In this document: positions 37,458 to 50,764 of the stretch, in pieces
Position numbering within the stretch: position 1 is the stretch's first letter
Layout: every line of letters begins with the position of its first letter
Origin: Panagrolaimus kolymaensis
Lineage: Eukaryota > Nematoda > Chromadorea > Rhabditida > Panagrolaimidae
Length of the DNA stretch: 64,000 nt
Reading direction: 5' to 3'
Assembly (NCBI GenBank): GCA_028622995.1
Contig: JAJQJQ010000026.1
Span: forward strand, 2,170,001-2,234,000
Program-made: the position numbers and the translations under genes
Notes under the pieces: generated by a model
What the model saw: the letters and a program-made list of their open reading frames with translations, nothing else
Databases searched by the model: none
Told to the model about the DNA's origin: nothing

Positions 37458-38911
37458 GAGCGACAATTATCCTTCATAAATTGAAAATAGAAAAAATAAC
37501 TGAATTCAAAATTAAGAGAGAAAAAAATCAAGCAGCAAACTCTTTCTTTAAAAAAAGCAATAAAATATAAAATATGTTGTTCTTCAAGAAATAATTTTTA
37601 AGGCTGTGCTTTAAAGACACCAAGTATAACTACTGGCAATCATAAATCAGGGCAACAATAAAAAAAAATTCTTCCTCAAAAAAATTTGTTCCAAAATAAG
37701 AGGCAAAAAAGTTAATTAAACCACAAAAATATGGCGGTCATCAAGTGTTTTTTTTTCTAAGAAAACAAAAATAAAGAATTTACCGAATTAAGTGTCAAGA
37801 AAAATTTAAAGGCGGTCTTTTTTTCCTAAAAAAACTTTTAAGAATGTGAATGGGCGACGTAGGTTTATGAAGAAAAAGAAAATCGCTTAATTTAAGTAAC
37901 AAGTGATTGAATTTAAAAAACCGACATTTTTATTTCGCACCTAACGCTCTAGACATGAAGACGTCTCTGAAAAAAAAAGAAATTCTTTATTCGAACGAAC
38001 GTGAAAGCTTGAAATCAAAAAGATTTTGATGAGAGATTTGTTGCATTACCCAATCCAATCCATTCATTTCATTGTTATTACGTAGACGACGATGCATGCA
38101 TATAAAAACGCGTTTTTGTGGTTTTAGTTTTGCTTTTTTATGTTATGGACAATCAAAAAGCAAAGCAAAGGACTTTTTTTGGATATAAAATAAAAAAGTG
38201 TCTTGGAGAGTTGAAAAAAAAATATGTTACAGAGATAAAGCCTCAGAAAAATGATATTAGAGGCTTCCTATTTATTTTCTTACGTTGAAAGGAAAACTTT
38301 TGTTTATTTTCAGATAATTTAAAAACAAAAGTAAATATTGCTAAACAAAATTAATTAAATAAAACTTTCAATAAATAGGCAAAGAAAAAAATTAATTTCT
38401 CTGATTCTCTAGTCAAAAAAGGTGTAATTAATCCAATTCATATTTCGTTAATCTCTTTGGCAAAGGAAAAACTTCCATCCCAATTTTATCTTTGGTTAAT
38501 ACCCAATATAATTTGAGGTAAAAATAATTTCCAGCTCTTTTTTTAAAGTGGCATGGATAAAATTATAATAAATTTTGGGAAGTTTTGCTTTTGAGCAGAA
38601 CAAATATTTTAAAGTGAAATGAAAACAATGATAAAAATTACTTTTGTTTGTAAATAACTATAATCTTTCATGAAAGACTATAATAAATAAGTCCTTCATT
38701 ATCTAATTTTTCCCAAGGTTTATGTAAATTATGTGCGAAAAAGTAAGAAAACTTTTAAAAAAATAAGATCAAAAAGTCATTCCACTTTTTGATATTAAAA
38801 ATATTTTAGTCAACTATTTATTGTAGTTTGTTTGAAATTAAAAAATTAAGCAAAAAATAAAGCATGAAAGTTGTATACAAAATTCCATAAAAAATAAATG
38901 TTAAAGTAAAA
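37458..38911. other. Intergenic, no gene seen
   Basis: AT-rich region upstream of the Kazal gene and downstream of the homeobox gene. No coding region or RNA gene supported. Confidence 0.6.
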
Positions 38912-41085
38912 TTATTTTGTAGATTCTGGAGATTTGGGCTGAATTTGTTGTGCTTGCGAAGAAGAATTAGGATAAATCATTGATTGCATTGGTAATAAGT
39001 TTGCTGCAGCCGACATTGCAGCAGAAGAATTATTTAGAAATGGAGTGAGATTACTGTAAAAAAAAAATATTATTTTTAGTTAAAATTATTAAATTGGATT
39101 GGTGCTTACTTTTGTGAATAAAATCGAAATGGAGCTTGTCTCCATGCTTCATAATTAATCATATAAGCAGTCATTTGTTCGATAGACATTGGAAGGAAAG
39201 TTGGACGCTGTCTTTTATCTTTCATTCGGCGGTTTTGAAACCAAACCTATAAAAAGAAAAAAAACTTAAACTTTTTTCAATGCTTTTTAAAAAAACTTTT
39301 AGATTTTTTTGATATGTTATTTATCTTTTAATATTCCTTTTTTTACAGTAACCATCATCTTTTTTTGTCATCCCAAAAAATTGGTTGCCAAACATTCTTT
39401 TCTCAACCCAGAAATAAAAAACTTTTTGATCTCAAGAGAATAGCATCTCAATGTCAAATAATTCGCTTCCATCAAGAAAGTTTTAAAAATTCAAAAGGGA
39501 TTATTTTTTAACTTAGGGCTTCTTAATATATTCTCTTGAGAATGGATTACTGTAAGAATGCGAAGAAAAAAAAGAGGAAATAAACTAACTTTAATTGTGC
39601 CTTCGGGCAAATTAAGTTCTGAAGCAAGTTCACTTCGACGAATTTTAGATACATAATTTTCACGAGCAAATTCATTTTCAAGAATATTTAATTGTTCACG
39701 AGAGAATGCAGTTCGATAACGGCGGGATTGATTATCTGAAAAAAGGCACACTTCATCATCCAATTATTTTTTTCTTCCTTCCTCCTACAGTAACCCATTA
39801 TTTTCATGCTCATTCCATTTTTATTTGATTGCGTAATGAAAACAACTAAACAACTATCAAATGCAATATAATTTTGTTTTATTCACTTCGCAGCCAATTC
39901 AAATAAATGCTACTAAAAATCTATGTTGCCCCCAAAAAAATATGTTTTTTTTATTTAGGTTTGCGCGCACACTTATTTCATGCCTGATTTTTTTTCCTCT
40001 TCCTTTATTTATTTTATGACTTTAATTGAGAACGATTGTAAACCAAAAAAATAACAGTCAAGCATTTTATTATACTAGCATTTATTTGTTTAAAAAAATC
40101 GCAAAGGCTTGGGTGATTCTATGCTTTCACCTGCCACTGGGTTACAGGCTTATGCTTTTAAATTTTTGATTAGATAATAACTAAAAAGAAACAATCAAAA
40201 AAATGAAATTGCATGTTTATTTTTTCATTTTTTAAAGCCAAGGAGGGATAATAAAAATCAGTGAAACATGTAAGGGTTTTATTACTTCTTTTTTTTTGTT
40301 TAAAATAAAGAACATGGAAACAGTGAGGAAATTAAAAAGGCTAGTTTTGATTATAAAAATTATTAAAATTATGAGAGAAAAAAAAGTTTTCATAGGTCAA
40401 GTTGCTTTTAAATCGTATTTCTTGAATTGGGATTTCGCTCGAAAATTAAAGGTTTACTTGGAAAAATTAACATTCAATTTTTTTCTTAAATGAAACATCT
40501 TAAAACTTTTATTAAAAAAATTATTTTAAAGCTTTTTTTAAAAGTCATTTAGGCATTTTAATTATTTTTGCAAAATTAAAATGATGCTATGTGCTTAAAA
40601 AAATCCTAAACCGCTACAAACTCAAAAATAGGTAAATCGCATTTTAACAACGAATAAAAAATCCTCAAAAATAACTAACTAAAAGGCGACTTACCAAGTG
40701 GCGACGATTGTTGATGTTGATGGTGTAAAACTGAACCATGCATTTTGGAAATATGATCATGTTGAATAGCATCGACTTTCAACTCATCCGGAAATCCAAA
40801 TTTCATCTTTGAATAAGCATCGGAAGGCAATGATAATGAATTTGTTTCAGCACCAAATAAACTACAATCATTAAATGTATTTGATTCATTTGAAGATGAA
40901 CATTGACTTTCATTTGCATCTTCTCTGTCATTTTTGGTCGTTGTTGTCGTTGCTATTGTTGATGAGAGTAGTTCGTCCTTGATATTAGCATTATTATTAT
41001 TATTACTATTCGCTGCAGCCATAGTGGATAAAAGCCTTGAAGCTTCACATCGAATAAGGGATTCAATTGCAAATGACTGCATCAT
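38912..41085 (-). CDS. vab-7: Even-skipped/Evx class homeodomain transcription factor
   Basis: Nuclear DNA-binding protein; the C. elegans Eve orthologue VAB-7 patterns posterior muscle and epidermis and controls DB motor neuron identity. Four exons (41085-40695, 39735-39590, 39246-39110, 39053-38912) give 271 aa. The N-terminal half is low complexity, with a run of Asn and Thr and Ser-rich stretches. The homeodomain (about residues 135-193) begins [19 protein letters not shown] and ends [17 protein letters not shown], the latter identical to Eve/Evx, with Gln at homeodomain position 50. After it comes an Eve-like patch ([15 protein letters not shown]) and a Gln/Ser-rich tail. The intron within TIK/VWF is a classic Eve-class-compatible homeobox intron. 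Two sites differ from the family: [14 protein letters not shown] where most have YVSRPRRCELAAxL. Confidence 0.92.
39736..40694 (-). other. Long first intron of vab-7
   Basis: 959-nt intron between the low-complexity N-terminal exon and the homeobox exon; AT-rich. A 65-codon plus-strand frame at 40296-40493 is Lys-rich and looks spurious. Position suggests regulatory content but no specific site is recognised. Confidence 0.6.
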
Positions 41086-43988
41086 TTTTTTGTGGCTTCG
41101 AAGAAAAAAATAATAATCAAAAAATTAACAGAGAAAAAAATAAAAATAAAATTTAAAGTTTTTTTATTCCTTCCTGGGTTACAGTAAATTAAAAACACAA
41201 AACAACTTTTTTTTAACTCCTTCGAAGAAATAAATACAGCGGCGGCGACTGGTTTTTTTTGATTCCTTTGATGAGAGTCGTAAGGATCTCTCTTTTTTTC
41301 TTTTACTTGTCTTCTTGCCTTCCTGCTCCACCCCTTAACTGAGCGCCTTCAAATGTCTTTGGCATAAGAGAGAATAAATATAGCGAATCAAATGACAGCG
41401 TGTTTATGACAAATTGGTTTTTTTGCCACGCCTATTAGTCTTCATCCTTTTATCTTTTACTTTATTTTTGAATATTAAAAAAGTTATATATTGTAAAAAT
41501 AATTCAGCTTTAAAGAGGGGGAAGGAAGATAAAGATGAAAAGACGCAATAAATGAAAAAAAAATAAGTAGACGATTTTAAGCTTCCGCCTTTTTTAGTTC
41601 AAAAATTAATCGCTTCCACTTTCGTTTAGCACTATACTCCTTTAAGATGATAATAATTAATGAGATTGTTCATGTAATGTCGAAAGCAATTTTATAGTAA
41701 TATATCTCCTCGCATTGTTTCATTTTTTCTTTTTCTCTTTCATATAATTCACTTTTTATATTTTTTATTTCATTTTTTTGCCGCAGGAGAGATCATTCCA
41801 TCAAAATGAAACATATTCTTTAAGAACCTTTTATTCATGCTCTTTTCTAACTAATTGCTTTCATTTATTCATTGACTTGAAAACATAAGAATATGAAAAA
41901 CCAAAAAATAAGCAAGGAAATAAAATTTTACATTAAGATGAATGGTTTCAGTGTGCGCAGACACGCAATATACCGTAATAATAACAATTATTTCATCGAA
42001 AAGAGAAAAAAAACTTTGAGCTGTAAAAAACTCTTTTTTTTCAATTGTGAAACCAAAAACTTTAAACTTTAAAGTCATTTTTCATTTCCTTGATTTTTTT
42101 GCCGATTTACACCACCCGCCACTTCTTTGATGGTCGTCTTCACCTTTTAATTAAACTCATAAAAAAAGTTTTTCAATTGTTTTCGAAAATGTAATCGACC
42201 TCTCTTGTAACCGCTTTTTTAATTCCAGAAAAAACATCAAAAATGCAAATTGGTCTTCATGTTTCAATTACAAAAGAAAAAGGAGATGGATAAAAACATG
42301 AAAAAATTATAGCGAAAAAGAAAACTTTATATTGCTTTTGACCTCATTGGCATAACATTTTATCGCGCAACATGTTTCCTTATTCTTTTCTTTTACTTTA
42401 CTCATTTTGTGAAAAGAAAAAAAAATGCCGCAACAAAATCAACGACAACGAAGACGACGACGCCTGTCGACAAATATAACTGATTTACAATCACAAACCG
42501 CAACTAAAAAAAACTTGGGCCTTGTACTAATAAAATTTTTTCCTAACACCTAATATTGTTTTCTTTTCATTTGATGGAATGCCGAAAAACATAGAAACAG
42601 AAAAATTAAGATGGAAGAGGAGTGCCGCCGGAAGCATAAAACAAATGCGCGTATTTTTATGGTTTTTATCTGAACAAGAAAAAAATGACTAAAGATCCGA
42701 TAATCTTTTGATGGTAATTTTTTCTGATCAACGAAGAAACTGATCTGATACGATCTAGTTTTTTTTGAGGTTAAGCAATAAAAATGTTAGTTTAATTAAT
42801 TTAGTTTTGTATTTAATTGAGAAAATTTACATTTACAGATATTATAGTTTTTTACTTTCACGTTTATATCTAAATTTTCCAATAACTTTCATCTCAAAAA
42901 TTCTCTTCTTGATTAAATCCTAGAAAACCCAAAAGCCATAATTATCTTGTCATAGCTCTAGCAGCAACTAACAAAAAAAGCCATGATAGCTGAAGTCATT
43001 TGTCGCCCTCATTTTTTCGGCTGTTGCTTGCTTGGCTGTCAAAAAATATGGAATCTTTGTTCAAAAAAGAATGCAAATTAGTTATTTTTGACTGAATATT
43101 GGCGTTCTTTTAGTTATAACTCGCGACAGATGGCTCTTGAGTAAGTCAATCTCATAAAAAGAAATATACTAATAAATAGATAACCAATCTTTAAAAAAAG
43201 ATAGGTGCGGTTTATTTTTTGTGAGTAATAAATTGCTAGGTTTCTTAGTTGTATTTTATCAAATGTCTTTTAACTAAATAAAAAAAACTTCCGGTGATTT
43301 TGTAGTCATCGGCAGCGTTAAATACCGTAAAACTATAATTCTCTCATTTTTCTCTTCTCTCTTTTTTTTTTATCTTTTATTTCAATCAAAACTAAATCAA
43401 AAGAACAAGAAAAAAATGCCAAATAAAATTCAAATTACATATTTTGAGAAAAATGAAAAAGAGAGAAGATTCCATTTTTGAGCTATGAATGTCAAAAATG
43501 AATTTCTTTTTGTTCTCAAGTCTTGAAAAAAATAAATCATTGTTGCGCTTTGCATTTGCCTTGCTTCGTTTTCATGTTTTCATCTTCAAAAAAAGCTTGC
43601 GAACAAAATTTTGAGTACATAGTTTTGCCGTTGTTGTTTTAAAGCTTGCTTTCTTCAGGGTCATAAGGGATTTCGTCGTCGTCCTTATTTTTTGATATTT
43701 CATTTTGTCTTATGTGTTACATACATACATCAAAAAAAGTCAAAGTTAAAAAAAGGAATAAGTTTTTATTATTATCAAAAATATCATAGTGTAATATTTT
43801 TTGTTTTCTTTACAAAAAAAAATCTAAGACTACTTTGTACCATCTATAAAATATACAATAATGACGACTAATAAAATAATTATAATAATAAACAAAAATG
43901 AATGAGACCGATTAATAACCGTAAATTAAATTTTTTCTTAAAACTAATTTAAAACTTTTTGGGAGTTTCGAAGTTGGCGTTTTTGTTT
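41086..43988. other. Long intergenic region upstream of vab-7, no gene seen
   Basis: 2.9 kb of AT-rich DNA between the homeobox gene and the 3' end of the SLC6 gene. It would contain the vab-7 promoter and enhancers. Small frames are low complexity and without splice support. Confidence 0.6.
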
Positions 43989-46900
43989 TTACTCTTTGTA
44001 TTCCGGTGGAGCTTCACCTTTGATTTGCTCGGTTGGTGGATGCACTTCAAACGGGAAATTTGGAGGTGGAGTAGCGCTGAAGAATCCAGGTTGACCAGTG
44101 AGAGCATTCAAATTTGCAATGGGATTAAAGGATGTGATTGAGGAAGGATTTGGTCGTAATAGAGCTTCTTCATCGCCTGAATTGTGCTCATCGGAAGTAA
44201 TCGACTTTTGTTCTTCATCGTCATCTTCTGATTCTTCTATCTCTGATTCAGGAGAAATTAGTAATTCATTGTTTCCATCCAAAATTGAATTACTGTAAGT
44301 TTTTTGATTGCTAGCTTTATCAATCGGCAACCTTGAATAATTATCAAAAAGTGGCCTATTCAAATCAAAATATGGACCTCTGAAATTTAAAAATGCAATT
44401 TATTTTTAAGTTTAAGACTTATTTTTGACTTACTTGCTAATTGAAAATTCCACAGGTGACTCTAATTTATTCACTACTCTTCCATCTGAAAGAATAACAG
44501 TATCTTTAGGCCTTTCAGTAACAATACTATCAAGTTCGGTTTCTTGCGTCAAAAGTGTAGTACAAATTGTTGAATCATCATATGGCATTTGAAGGGCTTT
44601 CCATTCTGTTGCTTGAAAAGCGCTTTTATCTTTCTTGTATAAATAATATAACATATATGCTGGCAATGGAATTATCGAAATCAGCGATAGAAAATTCCAA
44701 AATTGAGAGTCTCCAACCCTTTTTTGCTGTTTCGTAGTTTCTCGAATGAACAAATCAAAGCAAATCGCAATCTAAAAATTTTTCATTTACTTTTGATCAA
44801 AAATGTTTTAAGTTTACCAAAATTATTGTTGGACACATCCAAGTCCATGCATGTTTAATATAAACTCCAGTAGGACCGAGATAACGCATCCATCTAGCTT
44901 GAATTCTTGTGGGTGGTAAACGTAACATTAAAGAAATATCTCGAAAAAGATTGTCGACACCATAAATAAATACAATCACCGCAAATTGACATAATGCGAC
45001 AATTTTAATATTCCAATGCATACTGTAATGAACGAGAAGGTTGTAAACATGGACACCGCTCTAAAATTAAAACCAATATTAAAAGTTTTTTCAAAGATTG
45101 AATTTTAAAATTACTTGAAAACAGCATGGAATTGTAAGAAAAAATAAGACGATTGCAACTAAACCTCGTAAAAAGCAAGGACGTTTTTTAAGAAACGGAA
45201 TTTTGCAATCGAGTGCTGAAGCAAAGGATTCACAAAGAGTGAAAGTGCATTCAATTGCGCCCAAGGCAAGCATCAATTGATACATAAAACTAAATATTGA
45301 TGCCTCTCGTGGTTGCATATACGTCATACTTCGAAGAATCTGAAATATTTTACAACGTGAGAGAAATGATATAAGTTTAAATTAGCATACTTGATCCCAT
45401 AAAAGATGTGGAGCAATTTGACCACGACACATGGCTCGAATATCGCTACTTTTGAGTTTAAAAGCCAAAAATCCAAGAAAACCAAAAGCCACTGAAGCTG
45501 CTAAGAGACTAACGATCATGTCCCTAAAAATTAATATTAGTCATCACATGGCTTTTTTATTCAGCGAAAAAATTAATGCTTACATTGTGACCATTAAAAC
45601 AGCATCTCGAAATACATTAGTGTGAAACCGGTTATGTTTTGAAATAGAAATTAAAACACCAACTCCAACTTGCATGTCAAAAAATATTAATTTCACTGCA
45701 TTTTGCCAAACAGATTTTTCCATAATTCGATCAAATGTTGGATACAATAAACTTATACCATCCCATGCTCCAGGTAAATGAACAACTCGAGCAAATAAAA
45801 TTGCTAGGATTAAAAGGGGCAAAGTAGCGGTGACGTAAACAATTCGATTCATAGTATGGACTGAATTATGCATGGTACACATGCAAACTATAATCCAAGA
45901 AAGAGCTAATGCCGCTACCATTCGCATTTCAATAGTTCCAAGAGTTATCTTTTTATCGATAACTTTGAGAATCATATCTTCATCAATGCTCATAACCATT
46001 TGGGGAGCAGATGTGTGATAGAGATGACTAAAACCATGGATCTTTAAAACCTTAAAAATTGACCTTTGAACTTACTGAAAATAATTTGGAGTTGTAGTCA
46101 TAATTTCATATGGCCTTTTAATAGTTAAAGTGTTTGTATCGGATTGATTGCTTTGTGAAACGATGGAGAAAAAATCAATAAGCGAACTAGGGACTTCATT
46201 TTTCGCCACTTTTGCTGTTTCTTGATAACCCCATGGTAAAGGATTATTGGTTAATATGGAAGCTCCAGAAACATACATATAATATAAACTCCAAGCGGTA
46301 TTCATATTTGATATTATCATCATTGGTATCATTAATAGCAGCCAACTCCAACCTATTCCTAAAAAAAGTTAAAAGGATTTAGTTAAAAAGGGAAAAATAA
46401 AGAAAGTAGTGTACCTTTGAATGCCGGACAAAGTTTACCAAAAACATTATTCGGATTGCACCCAGAATATTGCCCCAAGCAAAGATGTAAATAAGTTAAA
46501 GGAAAGCCAATAACAACAATACAAATAAAATAAACAACAATAAAATTTCCTGCTTGACCTTGGGCGCAAATAGCTGAAGGAAAAAATGCCATATTTGCTA
46601 AAAAATAATTAAATGAAGCCAAAATTTACATATTTACAAAAGCTTACCTAATCCTGTCAGGAATCCAATGGAAACCAAGAAACCACCAACTTGTGTAGGC
46701 CATACCGATCGATGTCGATTTGCCTGTAAATAATAAGCCATATCAGAATTAGTGGTGGATCGAGGTGGATGAAAGACAAGCTTTTCAGGATGATACATAA
46801 CTAATTATTAATTAATTTTGATTTATATTTCTTTTGCTTATACTCCTTTCTCAAATTAACAAAATGTTCCACGTCAAATACATTGAGGTCATATTTTTTT

Positions 46901-47270
46901 CAAGATAAAAGGTAGGAGGAAGCTACTTCAGAAGTAGCGACAAAGAACAAAAAAATAATAATCAAAACTAGTGATCTTTTTTTTTAAAGTGACAACAGCC
47001 ACTTTGCGAGGAGTAAAAAATCTAGCAAGCCCGGTTTATTTTTTTCTCGAGGTCATAATGAGGCAAGAGGTAAAAAGAATGAAACATGGGTGTAAAATTA
47101 TTTCATAGTATTAAAAAAAATTTTGTAGACAAGCATTATGGAATGGTGAGTGAATGGACGCCTAAGGAACTTTGGAAGAAAAAAAATGGGTGATGGAAAG
47201 TAACAAAAAAAGGGAAAAGATAACCTACCGTTCCTCGATCATCTATTGTCAACATATTCTTTTTATCCAT
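43989..47270 (-). CDS. Divergent SLC6 (sodium:neurotransmitter symporter family) transporter
   Basis: Multi-pass plasma membrane transporter of the SNF/SLC6 family. Ten exons (47270-47225, 46800-46648, 46597-46415, 46358-46076, 46027-45584, 45523-45391, 45339-45115, 45060-44818, 44771-44434, 44379-43989) give 812 aa. TM1 reads GLANMAFFPSAICAQGQAGN, aligned to the family's GLGNVWRFPY; the Na+-site Asn is kept but the WRFPY is not. The TM2-TM3 segment PLTYLHLCLGQYSG and KLCPAFKGIGWSW is family-typical, as is LPGAWDGISLLYPTF followed by WQNAVKLIFFDMQVGVGVL. A long acidic, Ser/Pro-rich cytoplasmic tail follows. The first exon uses the donor at 47224-47223 because only that keeps frame with exon 2; a start at Met 46798 is an alternative. 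The substrate cannot be predicted, and loss of the gating Arg raises doubt about normal transport. Confidence 0.87.
46801..47224 (-). other. First intron of the SLC6 gene
   Basis: 424-nt intron, AT-rich with nothing else recognised. The start exon upstream of it encodes only 15 residues. Confidence 0.5.
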
Positions 47271-48074
47271 TTTATTTTTTTTAATCCAATCCACGCTACT
47301 TTCTCTTTAATCAATTCGATATACTAATCCAAATAAATTTCGTTAAATATAAATCCTTTCTTTCCTTTCTTTTTTTCTCCTTTTGCTAAAACAATGAAAA
47401 TCTCAATTAATCTTTATCTTTTCTTCTTTTATTTTTTTGGTTTTTTATATTAACATAAAAAGTATAGAAAATCGAAATAAATTTCCAGCGAGAAACAATT
47501 AAACAAAAATGGACTTCTTCAATTTACCACATGGTCGGTATTTAAAGACAAAGTTTTAATGGAATCAACAAAGAAAAACGTCACAAAAAAAACAAAAATA
47601 ACCGCGAACAAAAAAATAATTAAGAAAAAAACAGAAAAGAAATCAAAGCTTTAAAGAATTTTAACAAATTTTTTAAGTTCCTGAGTTCTTTATTTTTGCC
47701 TTTTTTTAAAAACAACAGAAACGTAACAATAAAATTTAAAAAAAGTCATTCATTCATCTTTCCAAAAACACAAACACTTTTGTCACTTTCTTTATAAAAA
47801 GACGACAGTTCAAGAAATAAAAATGAGAGTAGAAAAAGCCTAATTCTTTCATGTTCAAAAAATAAAAATTTTTTTAATTCTTTTAAAACATTAAAAACTT
47901 TTCATTTTTCCTTTTTTCATCTCATCTTTTTTTACCTTCTTTTTTTCTAACAGGTTTTTTTATATTTTGTTTTCACTGGTATTTTTTATTTTTATTTTAT
48001 TCTTACAATTATTTTGACATTAAAATTTTCAATGAATGATAAAAGAAAAATTTATTATTTTTAAATCATTTTAT
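47271..48074. other. Intergenic, no gene seen
   Basis: AT-rich spacer between the SLC6 promoter side and the 3' end of the kinase gene. No supportable gene. Confidence 0.6.
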
Positions 48075-49691
48075 TCAACGAATTGTAAATGGTGGAAGAG
48101 GTATGTTGCAACGATGTTGGGAGCAGGTACAATTGGACACATTAAGCGCCATATTTAATTTAACATTGGAATGAGCAAAAATGGTTTCAAGTTGACGTAA
48201 ACGAAATATTGCGGATGTTGCAGTATCGGTTAAACCAGAAAATCTGGGGCGTCTATGTTGTTCGCTCAAACAATCCATTAAAAATGACCAACTAAAAATG
48301 AAAAAAAGTGAGATTTTGAGATTTTTTTAAAAAAGTGGAAAATTTGAAAATTCAACAACTCACAATTCCATTGGACAATTTGGTGGACAATGCAATCCTC
48401 GATCAGCTAAACAAAAAGATTGTTGAATTTCCTCAAAAGTTCGTTGAAAGTGTGGCTCAGCTCCCAATGTGGCACATTCCCATCCAAGCACCCCAAACAT
48501 CCATACATCACTTTCAGGTCTATGCTTGGGTGATCGATCGAGGGAACACACAATCTCTGGAGGAAGCCATGGAATGGGCAATCTTGGACCAAAGTCTATT
48601 GGAAGACCAAAATCACCTAATTTGGCAACGCATCTACAAAATATAAAAAATTAATTAATGACCGTCATATGATTTTTTTGAATGTATATTTCAAAGAATA
48701 AAATTGTATCTTTTTCCTTACGAGTCCAAATTGCGATTAGTTAATAAAACATTCCGAGCTGCTACGTCACCATGTGTAAATTCATTACCTTCATGATCGC
48801 GACTTTCATGAATGTATTTTAGCGCTTCACCCACTTGTTTTAAAACATGCACGATTTCACGAACATACACGGGCTTTCGATCTCTCTCATCTTTTCTCTA
48901 AAAAAATTTAAAATCTTTTTCATTTTTGGTGAAATATTTTTGTTACTCTGATTTCTTCTCGAAAGAATTCCGATAAAGATCCACCTGGAAGCCATTCCAT
49001 TGCAAACATGGGTCGAAAAGCTGTGAATGAAAGTTTTGAGACTGCAATAATTTTAACGATATTTGGATGATTTAATCTCGACATTCGAGCCGCTTCTTCC
49101 AGTAAACCAATTGATTTTTGTGGCATCGGGTAACTCATCTAAAAAAATTAAAGCTGAATATTTTTTATATCAAATTTGCATAAAATTACTTTTACTGCAG
49201 CAATCTTTTTTTGTTTAAATCGCTTTTCAGTTTTAGGGAAAACATATCCTTTGAAGACAAAGCCAACGGCGCCTTGTCCAAGTTTACTATCTGTCAATTC
49301 AATAAACATGTCATCCACTAATAAATGGTCCAAAACTAAAAAATATTAAGCCTAAATTTTAGCTAAAAATGAAAAGAAAAATATAACCTGTTTTAAGATA
49401 TTTTAGACGCTGTTTGTAAGGATATATGGAATCTGGTGAAGGCAAGCACACTTTTTTGCCATCTAAAATCTGATATACATATTTAAAATTTAAGCCTACA
49501 AAGTTAATAAACTTACGCCGACAAAACCATAGCAAAGCTATTAGATATAAAGCAAACATGGCAATAACCGTGGCCCATGGAGTCATATAACTTTCATGGC
49601 ATCCACTTTCCAATGATTCCAAAAGACTTTCACTTTTCTTGGAATTATCTTCTTCCATGCTAAAGTTTAATTTTCGGTTTTTTAATAACAT
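48075..49691 (-). CDS. Membrane-anchored tyrosine-kinase-like protein, atypical
   Basis: Six exons (49691-49388, 49335-49190, 49138-48947, 48897-48722, 48633-48364, 48291-48075) give 434 aa. A short N-terminal segment precedes one membrane helix (VIAMFALYLIALLWF), so nearly the whole protein is cytoplasmic. Kinase landmarks: glycine loop GQGAVGFVFKG (121-131), lysine AAVK150, a helix C Glu in GLLEEAARM, catalytic-loop HGDVAARNVL (256-265), DFG 280-282 and PIPWLPPEIV. The AARN and PWxPPE style fits the tyrosine kinase group. Two features are odd: the HRD Arg is Gly, and only 14 residues separate DFG from PPE, leaving no activation-loop Tyr. Lys, Asp and DFG are kept, so activity remains possible. 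Nematodes have many small TM kinases (kin-16-like); the exact family is unclear. Confidence 0.85.
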
Positions 49692-50764
49692 CTTCTTTCA
49701 ATTCTTTTTTTTATTCCACCAACAAGTGTAAAAATAAAAAGAAGACACAAACAAAATACATAAAATGAAATTTATGTCTTTAAACAAAGTAAGAAAAAAA
49801 AGTTTCACGCGAAGTTTATTTTTTAACCACAAAATCAAGGGGCCAGAAAGGGGTAAAACTTGAAATTTATTCGTTCATGTTCAATCATGGCCTTCTAAGA
49901 GAAGAGTTATGTTGCAGGAAAGCGTCGTTTCGTCCTCAAGTCAGAAAAAGAATCACTGCATGCATGCATTATTTTGATAGGCAGGCAGGAGCGCATTTTC
50001 TTTCCCATTCATTTCTTCGCCGAAAGTGAATTTGGAAAACAGCCGAATCGATTTCTTTCTTCTTTTTTCTTCATAAAAATTAAAAACTTATAAGTTTTCA
50101 GTTTTCACTATTTTTTTCCTTTAGATCCTTCAAGTTGATAATAATCTTTCCTTTTTTTTATTATTTGCGATTGAGAGAGAGGGTATTTTTTAACAAAGTT
50201 TTTTTATTGCAACAAACCGAGAACAATAATCGACGACGACACAAACCATTAAAAAAGGGAGCGGTAAATTTTTTTGTTGTTGTTGGTGGAATGCATCTCA
50301 GAAGTTTTTTTACAAGTTATTTTACAGGAATTTACATGTGTTCAAAATTAAATGTCGCCAGGACATTATTTAAAAACAATATATAAGTTAATCACAGTAT
50401 TGATAAAAAATAAAGAAAGTAAAGTAAAAGTAAATTGGAAAGTTAACCAGCAACTACCGTAATAGAGTGTGTGTTTTTTGTTTGTTTGTTAATGAGCTGC
50501 TTCTCTTTTTGGGATGAAGAAGAAGAAGAGACAAATTAAAAGTTATGAGATTATACAAATAAATTACAATGTACAGGATTTTTTAAATTTTGTTTTGAAA
50601 ATGATTGAAAAGAGTTTTTTTTTTTGCACAAAATTAATTAGCGGCGGTTTTCCGCTTTTTTGTTGGCATAAATACAATTTTTTTAAAGTTGTTTTTGTTT
50701 TATAAAAATAGTTTAAAAAATTAGAAAGACGCGTTTTTTTACATTTGTGGCCAGTTAATTTAAT
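49692..50764. other. Intergenic, no gene seen
   Basis: About 1.1 kb of AT-rich sequence between the kinase start and the cyclin 3' end. Plus-strand frames at 50135-50705 are Phe/Lys-rich and lack support. Confidence 0.6.
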
